Below are positions 16,542 to 24,839 of a stretch of DNA of 64,000 nucleotides, one piece after another. Positions within the stretch are counted from its first letter, which is position 1. The number at the start of each line of letters is the position of its first letter. The DNA is from JAMWDF01 sp964645405 (GTDB lineage Bacteria > Ratteibacteria > UBA8468 > B48-G9 > DSTR01): the NCBI GenBank assembly GCA_964645405.1, contig CAZYCA010000016.1, forward strand, positions 194,619 through 258,618. Reading direction: 5' to 3'. Below the pieces are notes generated by a model. That model ran no database searches. It was not told the origin of the DNA and saw only the letters and a list, made by a program, of their open reading frames with translations. Both the position numbers and the translations under genes were made by a program.

Positions 16542-17933
16542 ATGGGTTATCTATGGAGTGGCAGGTTTAGGAGAGAGTTTTCTGCTTCTGCACGGCAGTT
16601 CAGTTGCTCGCTTGACCTGGATGCCAGGCTGGGTATTTTTGATGTTGCTGGCAGTCTTGCCCACGTGAGAATGCTGAGACGTCAGGGTATTATCTCCAGG
16701 AGGGACGCAGAACTTCTTCTGTCCGGACTGCGGCAGATAGAGAAAGAAATTCTTGCCGGCAGGTTCCAGTGGAAAAAGGAAGATGAAGATATCCATACGG
16801 CGATAGAAAGACGCCTGACAGAAATTGCCGGGAAAACTGGAGAAAAGTTGCATACCGGTCGTTCCAGAAACGACCAGGTGGTTCTTGACGAAAAACTTTT
16901 CCTGAAGAAAATCATCCCGGAAATAATGGTCCTCATCAGAAAACTCCAGATTGTTTTGCTCAACCTGGCGGAGAAAAACTTTTCTCTCATAATGCCGGCG
17001 TATACGCACCTTCAACCTGCCCAGCCGGTTTTGCTCTCGCATTACTTCCTTGCTTATATGGAAATGCTGGACCGCGATTACAACCGATTCAGAGAAGCCA
17101 TGACCCGGCTGGATGAACTTCCTTTAGGTGTGGCAGCCGGTACAGGTACTACTTTACCCCTGGACCGCAGGCAGGTTGCCCGGGAACTCGGTTTCAGCAA
17201 AATTTCTCGTAATAGTCTTGATACTGTGAGCGACCGTGATTTTATTGCGGAAGTGCTCTTTGATTCTGCGCTGGTTATGGTACACCTTTCCCGGATGGCA
17301 GAAGACTTAATTCTCTGGGCAACCAGAGAGTTTAACTTTACCCAGCTACCTGAACAGTTTTGCACTGGTTCCAGTATTATGCCCCAGAAAAAAAATCCGG
17401 ATATACTGGAACTCATACGGGGAAGGAGCTCTGTGGTTATCTCCGGAGTATCAGGGATACTGAGTTTAATGAAAGGTCTTCCTCTTTCTTATAACAGGGA
17501 CCTGCAGGAGGATAAAAGATTTCTTTTTCCGGCTGTAGAGGTAACTGTTGACTGCCTCAAAATTCTCGCATTGTTTCTGCCTTGTGTCGGTTTTAATAAA
17601 GAGAGAATGGAAAAAGCAGCTGAAGAGGGATTTATTCTGGCTACTGAATTAGCAGAATACCTGACAGGAAAGGGACTCCCTTTCAGGCAGGCCCATCAAA
17701 TAAGCGGCAGGATCGTAAGGTATTGCCTCAGTAAGGGAAAAGACCTGAAGTCTCTTACCCTTTCTGAATACCGTTATTTCTCCCCTTTGTTTCAAAAAGA
17801 TATTTATCACCGGTTGAAAGCAAAAACTGCTGTCTCATTGAGAAAGACGATAGGCGGAACATCTCCAGCCAATGTGCGGAGAGAACTGAAGCGATGGAAG
17901 AAGATATTAAAGCAGTCAGTGACGGCACCTTGA
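16542..17933 (+). CDS. argH: Argininosuccinate lyase
   Basis: 463 residues from ATG 16542, chosen because GGAG lies seven bases upstream and MGYLWSGRF matches the usual N-terminus; an in-frame ATG at 16485 would add 19 unrelated residues. Signature motifs are TGRSRNDQV (105-113), THLQPAQP with His156 (155-162) and GSSIMPQKKNPD (276-287), which holds the catalytic Ser loop. The enzyme is a cytoplasmic tetramer that splits argininosuccinate into arginine and fumarate. Its 3' end overlaps lysA by 40 bases, so arginine and lysine steps are co-transcribed. Confidence 0.95.
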   Translation: MGYLWSGRFRREFSASARQFSCSLDLDARLGIFDVAGSLAHVRMLRRQGIISRRDAELLLSGLRQIEKEILAGRFQWKKEDEDIHTAIERRLTEIAGKTGEKLHTGRSRNDQVVLDEKLFLKKIIPEIMVLIRKLQIVLLNLAEKNFSLIMPAYTHLQPAQPVLLSHYFLAYMEMLDRDYNRFREAMTRLDELPLGVAAGTGTTLPLDRRQVARELGFSKISRNSLDTVSDRDFIAEVLFDSALVMVHLSRMAEDLILWATREFNFTQLPEQFCTGSSIMPQKKNPDILELIRGRSSVVISGVSGILSLMKGLPLSYNRDLQEDKRFLFPAVEVTVDCLKILALFLPCVGFNKERMEKAAEEGFILATELAEYLTGKGLPFRQAHQISGRIVRYCLSKGKDLKSLTLSEYRYFSPLFQKDIYHRLKAKTAVSLRKTIGGTSPANVRRELKRWKKILKQSVTAP

Positions 17934-19168
17934 GCTACCGGGAAAATCGACTTTTTCTGGAAGAAAGCTCCTGGGAAGAAATCGGTGAAAGGTACGGTAC
18001 GCCGTGTTATGTTTACAGTCAGCAGGCGATAGTATCCCGGATTAAGGCTCTTCAGTTCGCTTTTAAATCTTTTTCCCCGCTCCTTTGCTATTCTATAAAG
18101 GCCAACTCCAATTTGTCCATTCTGCGTTTAATGAAAAGATGGGGACTGGGTCTGGATGTTGTTTCTGAAGGAGAATTGCGGCGGGCAAAAAAGGCAGGAT
18201 TTAGCGGTAGTAAAATTGTTTTTGCTGGTGCCGGGAAAACCCCGGCTGAAATTAAACTGGCAGTCCGGCATAAAATCTTCTGTTTTAATGTGGAGAATGA
18301 AGAAGAGCTTGATTATATTGAAAAGTATGCAGCCGGTGAAAAGTGGGCAGTAAACTGTGCCTTAAGACTAAACCTGGACGTTGATGTAAAGACGCATCAT
18401 TATGTTAAAACGGCTAAGAAGAACACCAAGTTTGGACTGGACCTGGAGACGGCAGCAAGTGTGGTCGCCCGCAGGGAAAAATGGCGCTGGGCGAAGATAA
18501 CCGGAATTCATTTTCACCTTGGTTCCCAGATTAAAGAGCCTTCTGGTTACAGCCAGGCACTGGCAAAGGTCAAGGATTTCTGTGAAAGAAGTAAGTTCTT
18601 TCCGAAAATTCTTGATATTGGAGGTGGGTTCGGGATTGTTTATAATCCAGCAGAGCGTATTTCGCCTCTCTCTGCTTTCAGCGAAGTTATCTGTTCTTCT
18701 TTGAAGCAATGGCCTTCTGTTTTCTTAATCCTGGAACCAGGGCGTTTTCTGGTAGGAAGTGGTGGTTTTCTTCTTACCCGGGTTCTTTATGTGAAAAAAA
18801 GAGGTGGGAAAACTTTTGTTATTGTAGACGCGGCTATGAATGACCTCATCAGACCATCTTTTTACGGCAGTTATCACCACATCATTCCTGTGAGAAAAAA
18901 GGGCAGCGGTCAGATGATGGTTGATGTGGTTGGTCCTGTTTGTGAAACAGGTGATTATCTGGCAAAGGAAAGAAGTATTCCTGGTTTGTTAGAACCCGGG
19001 GATTTGGTGGTAGTTGCCGGTTGTGGTGCTTATGGCTTCAGTATGGCTTCTAATTACAACAGCCGGCGGCGACCCTGTGAAGTTTTAGTAGCAGGAGCAA
19101 AGAAATACCTTATCCGGAAGAGGGAATCTTTTCAGGATTTATGGCGTCTGGAAGAGACCGGTCTGTAA
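17894..19168 (+). CDS. lysA: Diaminopimelate decarboxylase
   Basis: 424 residues. The PLP lysine is Lys69 in CYSIKANSN. Other motifs are HFHLGSQI (about 204), the phosphate-binding DIGGGFG, EPGRFLV, and GPVCETGDYL, whose Cys completes the partner active site in the dimer. It decarboxylates meso-diaminopimelate to lysine. The argH-lysA order with translational overlap is common in bacteria. It ends four bases before the convergent apbE. Confidence 0.95.
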   Translation: MEEDIKAVSDGTLSYRENRLFLEESSWEEIGERYGTPCYVYSQQAIVSRIKALQFAFKSFSPLLCYSIKANSNLSILRLMKRWGLGLDVVSEGELRRAKKAGFSGSKIVFAGAGKTPAEIKLAVRHKIFCFNVENEEELDYIEKYAAGEKWAVNCALRLNLDVDVKTHHYVKTAKKNTKFGLDLETAASVVARREKWRWAKITGIHFHLGSQIKEPSGYSQALAKVKDFCERSKFFPKILDIGGGFGIVYNPAERISPLSAFSEVICSSLKQWPSVFLILEPGRFLVGSGGFLLTRVLYVKKRGGKTFVIVDAAMNDLIRPSFYGSYHHIIPVRKKGSGQMMVDVVGPVCETGDYLAKERSIPGLLEPGDLVVVAGCGAYGFSMASNYNSRRRPCEVLVAGAKKYLIRKRESFQDLWRLEETGL

Positions 19169-19172
19169 ATTA

Positions 19173-20171
19173 TCAATCCGCAAAGGAAAGCAATTTGTGC
19201 CAGCCAGAAGTAGCCGATGTTTTTCCATCTTTGTCCAGAAGCATTCCCTCAACACCCTTTATTCTGGTCAGTAACATTATCCCTTCCTTCCTGCCGAGTA
19301 CGTAACAGGCTGTAGCCAGACCGTCAGCAGTAGTACAATCCGTTGCTACCACAGTGGCACTTACAGGGAATTCTTGCACGGTTTTACCGGTCCGCGGGTC
19401 AATGATATGACCGTATTTTTTGCCTTTAATCAACAGATAGCGTCGGTAATCTCCCGAGGTAGCTACAGCCCTGTTAGAAAGCCGAATGATAGCAACAATT
19501 TCTTTTTCCTTCCAGGGGCTTTGAATACCAATCTGCCACTTTTTACCTTCAGGATTTAGCCCGGAGCAAAAAATGTCTCCACCAGCATTTATTAGAAAAC
19601 CTGAGAGTTTTAGATTGTCAAGATACCGGGCGACCTTATCGACAATAAAACCTTTGGCAATACCTCCCAGGTCCAGGGCCATCCCTTCAGGTAAACTGAG
19701 ACGCCGATTCTGTAAACGAATTTTCTGCCAGCCGACCCTTCTCAGACAAGCAGCAATTTCTTTTTCTGCAGGGGGCAAGCCACGTTTTTCAGCCTCTGTA
19801 TAAAGTTTAATCAATGGGGCACAGCTGGGGTCAAAAGCGCCTTTAGAAAGCCTGCTGATAATCAGAGCCCTGGTAATAAGCTCCGCCATAGGTTCAGAAA
19901 CAATACCGCCACCATGAAGGTTAAGACGCACCAGTTCACTATCCGGCAGATGCGCACTGAAACATTTTTCCAGAGTCCGGACAAGGTTAAAGGAAGATTC
20001 TACCGCCTGCCTGGCTTCTGGAGTATCCGGAACGGTGATAGTAACTATAGTACCTAATGCTGCTTCTGACAGCTGGTAAGCCGGGTAGCCACAACATGCC
20101 TGCCGGAAAAAAAATCCCTGGGCAGTGAAAAAAAGAAGGAAATTAAGAAAGATTTTTAATTTCGCTTTCAT
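19173..20171 (-). CDS. apbE: FAD:protein FMN transferase (ApbE family)
   Basis: 332 residues with an N-terminal signal or anchor (about 4-24, LKIFLNFLLFFTAQGFFF). The flavin-binding motif MALDLGGIAKGF lies at about 166, the Mg/FAD site region CTTADGLATACYVLG near 280, and HIDPRTG near 255. ApbE attaches FMN to threonines of extracytoplasmic redox proteins such as RnfG or NqrC; no such target gene is in the window. There is no ribosome site directly before the ATG. Confidence 0.88.
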   Translation of the reverse strand: MKAKLKIFLNFLLFFTAQGFFFRQACCGYPAYQLSEAALGTIVTITVPDTPEARQAVESSFNLVRTLEKCFSAHLPDSELVRLNLHGGGIVSEPMAELITRALIISRLSKGAFDPSCAPLIKLYTEAEKRGLPPAEKEIAACLRRVGWQKIRLQNRRLSLPEGMALDLGGIAKGFIVDKVARYLDNLKLSGFLINAGGDIFCSGLNPEGKKWQIGIQSPWKEKEIVAIIRLSNRAVATSGDYRRYLLIKGKKYGHIIDPRTGKTVQEFPVSATVVATDCTTADGLATACYVLGRKEGIMLLTRIKGVEGMLLDKDGKTSATSGWHKLLSFAD

Positions 20172-20172
20172 T

Positions 20173-20201
20173 TTGACAGTCAGGCTTTTTGATGAGAAAA
20201 T
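20173..20201 (+). promoter_or_regulatory. Possible promoter for the sugar isomerase gene
   Basis: TTGACA (20173-20178) followed after 17 bases by GAAAAT (20196-20201). The -35 box is perfect and the -10 box is weak. Confidence 0.35.
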
Positions 20202-20253
20202 TTATTACTCATTCTAAAAGCTGGCAGGACAAATGTCAAAAAGGGGGAATTTT

Positions 20254-20994
20254 ATGAAGGTAGAGTTTGGTGTTCAAAGTTACTGTTTTCGGCATTTCAA
20301 GGACAATCGTCAGGTGGCTTCTCTGGTAAAGGAGTGCGGACTGGACAGGATAGAAATCTGTGGCGTACACGTTGATTTTACCAAAGAAGAGACTTTTCCA
20401 GAGGTGGTGGCTATTTACCGGCAGGCAGGAGTAAAACTAATATCCTCAGGAGTGAATGGTCTGGCGAATAGGGAGAAGGAAGAACGAAAGTTGTTTGATT
20501 TTTTACGTCAGGCTGGTGCCAGTTTGATGAGTATCAGTTTTAACATTCATACGATTCCTGATTGTTTTCGTACTGCAGAGCGTCTGGCTGAAGAATACGG
20601 TGTTAGACTGGCCATCCATAACCATGGCGGGCGGCACTGGTTAGGGTCAACTGAGGCACTCTCCTATGTTTTTTCCCGGACCTCCGGGCGTATCGGATTA
20701 TGTCTTGATACTGCCTGGGCAATGGATGCCGGTGAAGACCCGGTTGCGATGGTGGAAAGATTTGCGGACAGGTTATATGCTGTGCATGTAAAAGATTTTG
20801 TTTTTGACCGGGCAAGGCGGCATCAGGATGTGATTGCCGGGGAAGGAAATCTGGATTTGAAAAAGTTTTTCCAGGCACTCAGGAAAGCATCATTTTCTGG
20901 AGAATCTATCATTGAATATGAGGCAGATGCAGAAAATCCTGTTGCTGCCCTGCAAAAATGTGTAGCAGCTTTGAAAGAAGCAGCTGGTTGCTAA
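20254..20994 (+). CDS. Sugar phosphate isomerase/epimerase family TIM-barrel protein
   Basis: 246 residues from ATG 20254, which has AGGGGGAA at good spacing; an ATG at 20233 lies upstream of that site. AP-endonuclease-2-type TIM barrel: SYCFRHF at the N-terminus, metal ligands in HNHGG (about 125), CLDTAWAMDAGE (about 155), HVKDF and the C-terminal EYEAD. Family members interconvert sugars, inosose or hydroxypyruvate under metal catalysis. The substrate cannot be read from sequence. The gene stands alone between apbE and the convergent parA pair. Confidence 0.8.
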   Translation: MKVEFGVQSYCFRHFKDNRQVASLVKECGLDRIEICGVHVDFTKEETFPEVVAIYRQAGVKLISSGVNGLANREKEERKLFDFLRQAGASLMSISFNIHTIPDCFRTAERLAEEYGVRLAIHNHGGRHWLGSTEALSYVFSRTSGRIGLCLDTAWAMDAGEDPVAMVERFADRLYAVHVKDFVFDRARRHQDVIAGEGNLDLKKFFQALRKASFSGESIIEYEADAENPVAALQKCVAALKEAAGC

Positions 20995-21003
20995 CAGGAA
21001 GCG

Positions 21004-21357
21004 CTACCGAAGACACTTTTTCACCCTCTCCAGAAGTACATTTTCGTCAGGAATATTGGTGATGTCAAAGCGGCAGTCTTTGAAGGCATCAATGAAAACC
21101 CGCAGGATAGTGTTTTTGGTAATGCGTTCGCGGCGATAGGCTGCCGAGCGATTTTTTTGAATCTCTCTTACCAGTCGCTCCAGAAATTCTAACTGGTCAG
21201 AGCGGAGAAGCGTTGTTAATCTTACTTCAAAGGTGCGAAACTTAGGTTGAGGAAGAGGCAATGGCTGGTTGCTTGTACCTTTTTTCCCCTTTACATCCAG
21301 GGTAGTGGTAGGCTGAATCCAGCTGAGCGGGTCCCTGCCAAGTCCTGTTTTTTTCAT
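21004..21357 (-). CDS. Ribbon-helix-helix-like partner of ParA
   Basis: 117 residues, not recognised as a ParB. The middle and end fit a strand-helix-helix fold: a strand VRLTTLLR, helix SDQLEFLERLVREIQK, and helix ITKNTILRVFIDAFKD, the arrangement of MetJ/Arc-type DNA-binding proteins. The N-terminal 40 residues are Pro/Lys-rich and probably flexible, as in ParA-stimulating tails. The start overlaps the parA stop by four bases, so translation is coupled. The inferred role is the DNA- or cargo-binding partner of the ParA ATPase. Confidence 0.6.
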   Translation of the reverse strand: MKKTGLGRDPLSWIQPTTTLDVKGKKGTSNQPLPLPQPKFRTFEVRLTTLLRSDQLEFLERLVREIQKNRSAAYRRERITKNTILRVFIDAFKDCRFDITNIPDENVLLERVKKCLR

Positions 21358-22121
21358 ATTTTTCCCTCCTGCTTTATTATTTCCTTTGTGAGCCTGTGAT
21401 AGTCCTCAGCCCCGTGAGATAACGGCGCAAAGGAAAAAATATCCTTACCAAAACCTGGTGCCTCTGCTAACCGGACATTTTCCCGGATGAAGGTGCGATA
21501 AACTTTATTCTTAAAGTGTTCCTTAACCCTGAAAGCTACATCACGGCAGATGTTTTTACGCTGGTCAAACATGGTTATCACTACTCCCGAAATCTTCAGG
21601 TCTCTATTGATGCGTTTCTGAACTAGCTCTATGGTCTGCAGCAGTTTTGTCAGTCCTTCCAGGGCAAAAAATTCAGCCTGGATGGGAATTATTACTTCTG
21701 TCACAGCTGTCAGGGCATTAAGGGTGAGAAGGCCCAGAGATGGAGGACAATCAATGATGATATAATCAAAACTCCCTTTCATCTTTTTCAAGGCATCACG
21801 GAGAACCGCCTCCCGGCCAACTGCTGTTACCAGTTCAATCTCGGCGCTGGCTAATTCAATTTTTGAGGGTAATAGAGACAGCCCCTCCTGGGAGGTAGAA
21901 ACAATAGCCTGCTGAAGGGGCAGGTTTGCTACCATAACTTCATATGCGGAGTTGGTAACAGACGGTGGTTCCAGTCCGAGGTGGATAGTAGTGTGTGCCT
22001 GCGGGTCCAGGTCAACCACAAGAACTTTTTTCCCTGAGCGCGCCAGGTTCACGCTTGTATTTACTACAGTGGTGGTTTTCCCAGAGCCGCCCTTCTGGTT
22101 AATTACTGCTATTTTTCTCAT
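21354..22121 (-). CDS. parA: ParA/Soj family ATPase
   Basis: 255 residues. The deviant Walker A is KGGSGKTTT (10-18) with the signature Lys10; Walker A' VVDLDPQAHTT is at about 40 and the Walker B equivalent YIIIDCPPSLG at about 117. ParA proteins form ATP-dependent DNA-bound dimers that position chromosomes, plasmids or protein cargo. There is no parB or gid gene nearby; the only partner is the small RHH-like gene. GGAGGAGGC precedes the ATG, and a perfect promoter lies at 22160-22188. The AAGTT repeat occupies the leader. Confidence 0.9.
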   Translation of the reverse strand: MRKIAVINQKGGSGKTTTVVNTSVNLARSGKKVLVVDLDPQAHTTIHLGLEPPSVTNSAYEVMVANLPLQQAIVSTSQEGLSLLPSKIELASAEIELVTAVGREAVLRDALKKMKGSFDYIIIDCPPSLGLLTLNALTAVTEVIIPIQAEFFALEGLTKLLQTIELVQKRINRDLKISGVVITMFDQRKNICRDVAFRVKEHFKNKVYRTFIRENVRLAEAPGFGKDIFSFAPLSHGAEDYHRLTKEIIKQEGKI

Positions 22122-22130
22122 GCCTCCTCC

Positions 22131-22155
22131 TGAAGTTAGAAGTTCTGAAGTTATG
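22131..22155. repeat. AAGTT-type dispersed repeat, copy 1
   Basis: Three AAGTT units in 25 bases. AGTTCTGAAGTTA recurs exactly at 43878-43890, and its first 12 bases at 46890-46901. It lies in the parA leader just upstream of the ribosome site. Confidence 0.6.
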
Positions 22156-22159
22156 CAAT

Positions 22160-22188
22160 AGTATAAAAACTAATTGCCTGTTTGTCAA
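22160..22188 (-). promoter_or_regulatory. Promoter for parA
   Basis: On the minus strand TTGACA (22188-22183), 17 bases, TATACT (22165-22160). It is near-consensus sigma-70. Its -35 box overlaps the -35 box of the aroE promoter on the other strand. Confidence 0.65.
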
Positions 22189-22210
22189 TTCCTGATAGTA
22201 TGGTTATACT
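22182..22210 (+). promoter_or_regulatory. Promoter for aroE-aroK
   Basis: TTGTCA (22182-22187), 17 bases, TATACT (22205-22210). The predicted start is near 22217, with a short leader holding AAAGGA before the aroE ATG. Confidence 0.65.
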
Positions 22211-22239
22211 AAAGCAGGTAGCGGTGAAAGGACAGACTG

Positions 22240-23112
22240 ATGAAAATTAAAGGGACAACAAAGCTGGTTGGTGTTCTGGGCTATCCCGTGCGACATTCTC
22301 TTTCCCCTGTTTTTCAGAATGCCGCTTTTCAACATTTGAAGATGGACTGGGTTTACGTACCCTGTGAGGTGAAACCTAAAAATTTGAAGACAGCCATAGA
22401 GGGGCTGCAGGCTTTAGGATTTGTGGGAGTAAACGTTACCATCCCCTACAAGAAGGAAGTAATATTTTTCCTGAACGCACTGGATAGTGAAGCCAGAGCG
22501 CTGGGGTCAGTTAATACCATTAAGTTTGAGAAGAGCATCAGGAAGGGCTATAGCACTGATGGTGTTGGTTTTATTCGCTCCTTAAAGGAAGAAGGTAAAT
22601 TTGACCCGCAGGGTAAAACGGTATTTCTCATAGGGGCAGGGGGTTCAGCTTATGCTGTTGCCGGCACCCTGATACGGGCAGGCATAAAAAAAATTTTTGT
22701 CTGTAACCGCACCTGGGAGAAAGCTGTGAACCTGGCTGAGTATCTGGGCAAGACTTTTTCTTTTCAGGAGATAGAACTGGTGGAGTTTTGCCGGAGACAC
22801 AGAAAGAGTATCTGGGAGAATATTGATTTGCTTGTGAACACCACATCGGTAGGCTTAAAAGGAAGGGAAAAAACTTTAGTGAAGCCAGAAAATATGAGGC
22901 CGGGACTTTTTGTTTATGACCTTATCTATCACCGGTGGACAAGACTTTTGCATACGGCTCAGCGGTTAAACCTGCCACATCTTAACGGAATCTCCATGCT
23001 CATCTATCAGGGCGCCAGTTCCTTTGAAATCTGGACCGGAAAACGTGCACCGGTGGAAGTGATGAAAAACTCTCTGGGGCAGATACCGGCTTTTGTGGAG
23101 AAAAGAAGGTGA
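22240..23112 (+). CDS. aroE: Shikimate dehydrogenase
   Basis: 290 residues. The shikimate site has SLSP (residues 20-23) and NVTIPYKKEV with the catalytic Lys. The usual NTD before the catalytic Asp reads STDG. The NADP fold has GAGGSAYAVAG and the CNRT specificity loop. GISMLIYQGASSFEIWTG near the C-terminus has the conserved Gln. It reduces 3-dehydroshikimate to shikimate. The stop overlaps the aroK start by four bases. Confidence 0.93.
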   Translation: MKIKGTTKLVGVLGYPVRHSLSPVFQNAAFQHLKMDWVYVPCEVKPKNLKTAIEGLQALGFVGVNVTIPYKKEVIFFLNALDSEARALGSVNTIKFEKSIRKGYSTDGVGFIRSLKEEGKFDPQGKTVFLIGAGGSAYAVAGTLIRAGIKKIFVCNRTWEKAVNLAEYLGKTFSFQEIELVEFCRRHRKSIWENIDLLVNTTSVGLKGREKTLVKPENMRPGLFVYDLIYHRWTRLLHTAQRLNLPHLNGISMLIYQGASSFEIWTGKRAPVEVMKNSLGQIPAFVEKRR

Positions 23113-23624
23113 ATATTGTCCTGGTTGGTTACAGCGGCGTGGGTAAAAGCACAGTGGGCAGGATTCTGGCAAACAGGTTGAGCTTCAAGTTTATTGACAT
23201 CAAAGAAATAATAGAACAACAGGAAGGAAACAAGATTCCTTTTCTGGTCCAGACAAAAGGACAAAGTTATGTTGACAGGAAAGAAGCGGAACTGATTGCC
23301 GAAGTCAGTTGCCAGGAAAATGTTATTATCGCTACCAGTTCCAGGTCTCTCCTGCAGGAGGAAAATTTTCTGTGCCTGCAAAAGAACGGCTGTTTAATCT
23401 GGTTAACTGCTGAACCGGCGATTGTGCTTCTTAGAACCTGTTCTTCTCTGAAAGATAGAGCGGTACTGCTAAAATCAAAAGATGCTTTACAGATGATACG
23501 TAGCATTATGAAAGAAAGGGAAACCGGCTATCAAAAGGCAGAATATGTTGTGGACACCTCTGATTTGCCTCCGGAACAGGTGGTAGAACAGATTCTTCAT
23601 TATCTTAGAGGAAAATTAACCTGA
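23109..23624 (+). CDS. aroK: Shikimate kinase homologue with altered shikimate site
   Basis: 171 residues, the normal length. The P-loop GYSGVGKST (7-15), the LID Arg in LKDRAVLL (117) and the RxxxY near 137-141 are kept. The shikimate contacts are not: the DxD pair reads D30-I-K32, the FRxxE motif reads V55-D56-R-K-E59, and the invariant GGG loop reads S77-S78-R79. The enzyme normally phosphorylates shikimate at O3. The fold and ATP site look intact, so it may use another acceptor, bind shikimate differently or be inactive. Its position in the aro block and its coupling to aroE still argue for a pathway role. Confidence 0.75.
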   Translation: MNIVLVGYSGVGKSTVGRILANRLSFKFIDIKEIIEQQEGNKIPFLVQTKGQSYVDRKEAELIAEVSCQENVIIATSSRSLLQEENFLCLQKNGCLIWLTAEPAIVLLRTCSSLKDRAVLLKSKDALQMIRSIMKERETGYQKAEYVVDTSDLPPEQVVEQILHYLRGKLT

Positions 23625-23642
23625 ATCAGCCTTTTTTTGCTT

Positions 23643-24800
23643 TCAGAGAAGTCCTTTCAGCCTGAGCCATTTCTTATCCAGTCGGGCTAAACTGTCATAG
23701 GCCCTCGCCAGGTAAAGAGCATCCAGAATGGCAATCGCCATCATGGCTTCCGCGACAACATAGATTCGTCCAAGAAGGGTAGGGTCCCGGCGGGTAATCG
23801 GGCTGAGTATTTCTTCTTTCATGGTGCGCATGTTGATAGAACATTGCTGTTTGGAAATTGTGGGGGTAGGTTTAATAGCTAACCGCACGACAATATCTTC
23901 ACCATTGCTCATTCCCCCTAAAAGGCCACCAGCATTGTTAGTGCGAAAACGCACGCGGCCTTCTCTGTCCAGGTAAGGCTGGTCGTTATTCTCTGACCCC
24001 TTCATTCTGGCGACACCAAAACCAGCTCCAAACTCAATTCCTTTCACCGCACCGATAGAACAAAGGGCATGGGCAATGGTAGCACTGAGTTTATCAAAGA
24101 CCGGTTCGCCCAGTGCAGGAGGAACATTATGTCCTACCACCTGGATAACACCTCCGGCTGTATCACCTTCTTCCTTAACCTTTAATACTGCTTCCTCCAT
24201 CTTTTTCGCTGCTTCTAAATCCGGACAATTAATTTCATTTTTCCGGTAGTTGCGTTTTGCCTGGTAAAAACTCACTGGCCTGGCTTTAATCCCCAGACAC
24301 TCCACGGTGTAGGCAATAATTTCTATTCCTTCTCTGGCTAAAATAAACTTGGCTACAGCGCCACCGGCTACCCGGGCTACAGTTTCCCGTCCTGAGGCGC
24401 GGCCAGCTCCACACCAGTCCTGGGCCTGACCGTACTTCAGAAAAAAAGGATAGGTAGCATGCCCCGGGCGGAAGATATCTTTGTAGGAGTAGTATTGCTG
24501 GATATGGACAGGCTGGGTGTCCACATTATAAACGATAATCCCGACAGGTGCCCCTGTAGTCAAACCATCCTGACCAATTCCCGCAAAAATTTCGCACTGG
24601 TCTGTTTCCTTTCTCGGGCTGTTGAGTTTTCCCACTCCCGGTCTTCTTTTATCCAGCTCTCTCTGAATGACTTCTCGTGTGAGCTTCAAGCCAGGTGGTA
24701 CACCATCAACAATTACTGCCAGTCCGGAACCCTTACCCTTACCATAGGATTCCCCACAGGTTGTTATCCGGAAAATCCGCCCAAACGTATTTCCTAACAT
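23643..24800 (-). CDS. aroC: Chorismate synthase homologue, catalytic His replaced by Tyr
   Basis: 385 residues. The FMN/EPSP site motifs RPGHATYPFFLKYG (second catalytic His) and GRASGRETVARVAGGAVA are present, as is RRDPTLLGRIYVVAEAM near the C-terminus. The N-terminal signature normally GESHG reads GESYG at about residues 17-21, so the first invariant His (His10 in E. coli, His17 in Neurospora) is Tyr. The usual GGGRSSARE reads GAGRASGRE. Chorismate synthase eliminates phosphate from EPSP using reduced FMN. It is transcribed after aroA and is convergent to aroK. Confidence 0.85.
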   Translation of the reverse strand: MLGNTFGRIFRITTCGESYGKGKGSGLAVIVDGVPPGLKLTREVIQRELDKRRPGVGKLNSPRKETDQCEIFAGIGQDGLTTGAPVGIIVYNVDTQPVHIQQYYSYKDIFRPGHATYPFFLKYGQAQDWCGAGRASGRETVARVAGGAVAKFILAREGIEIIAYTVECLGIKARPVSFYQAKRNYRKNEINCPDLEAAKKMEEAVLKVKEEGDTAGGVIQVVGHNVPPALGEPVFDKLSATIAHALCSIGAVKGIEFGAGFGVARMKGSENNDQPYLDREGRVRFRTNNAGGLLGGMSNGEDIVVRLAIKPTPTISKQQCSINMRTMKEEILSPITRRDPTLLGRIYVVAEAMMAIAILDALYLARAYDSLARLDKKWLRLKGLL

Positions 24801-24839
24801 TTCTCCTCCTGTTTTCTTTTCCCTTACTACTTGTTCTTA

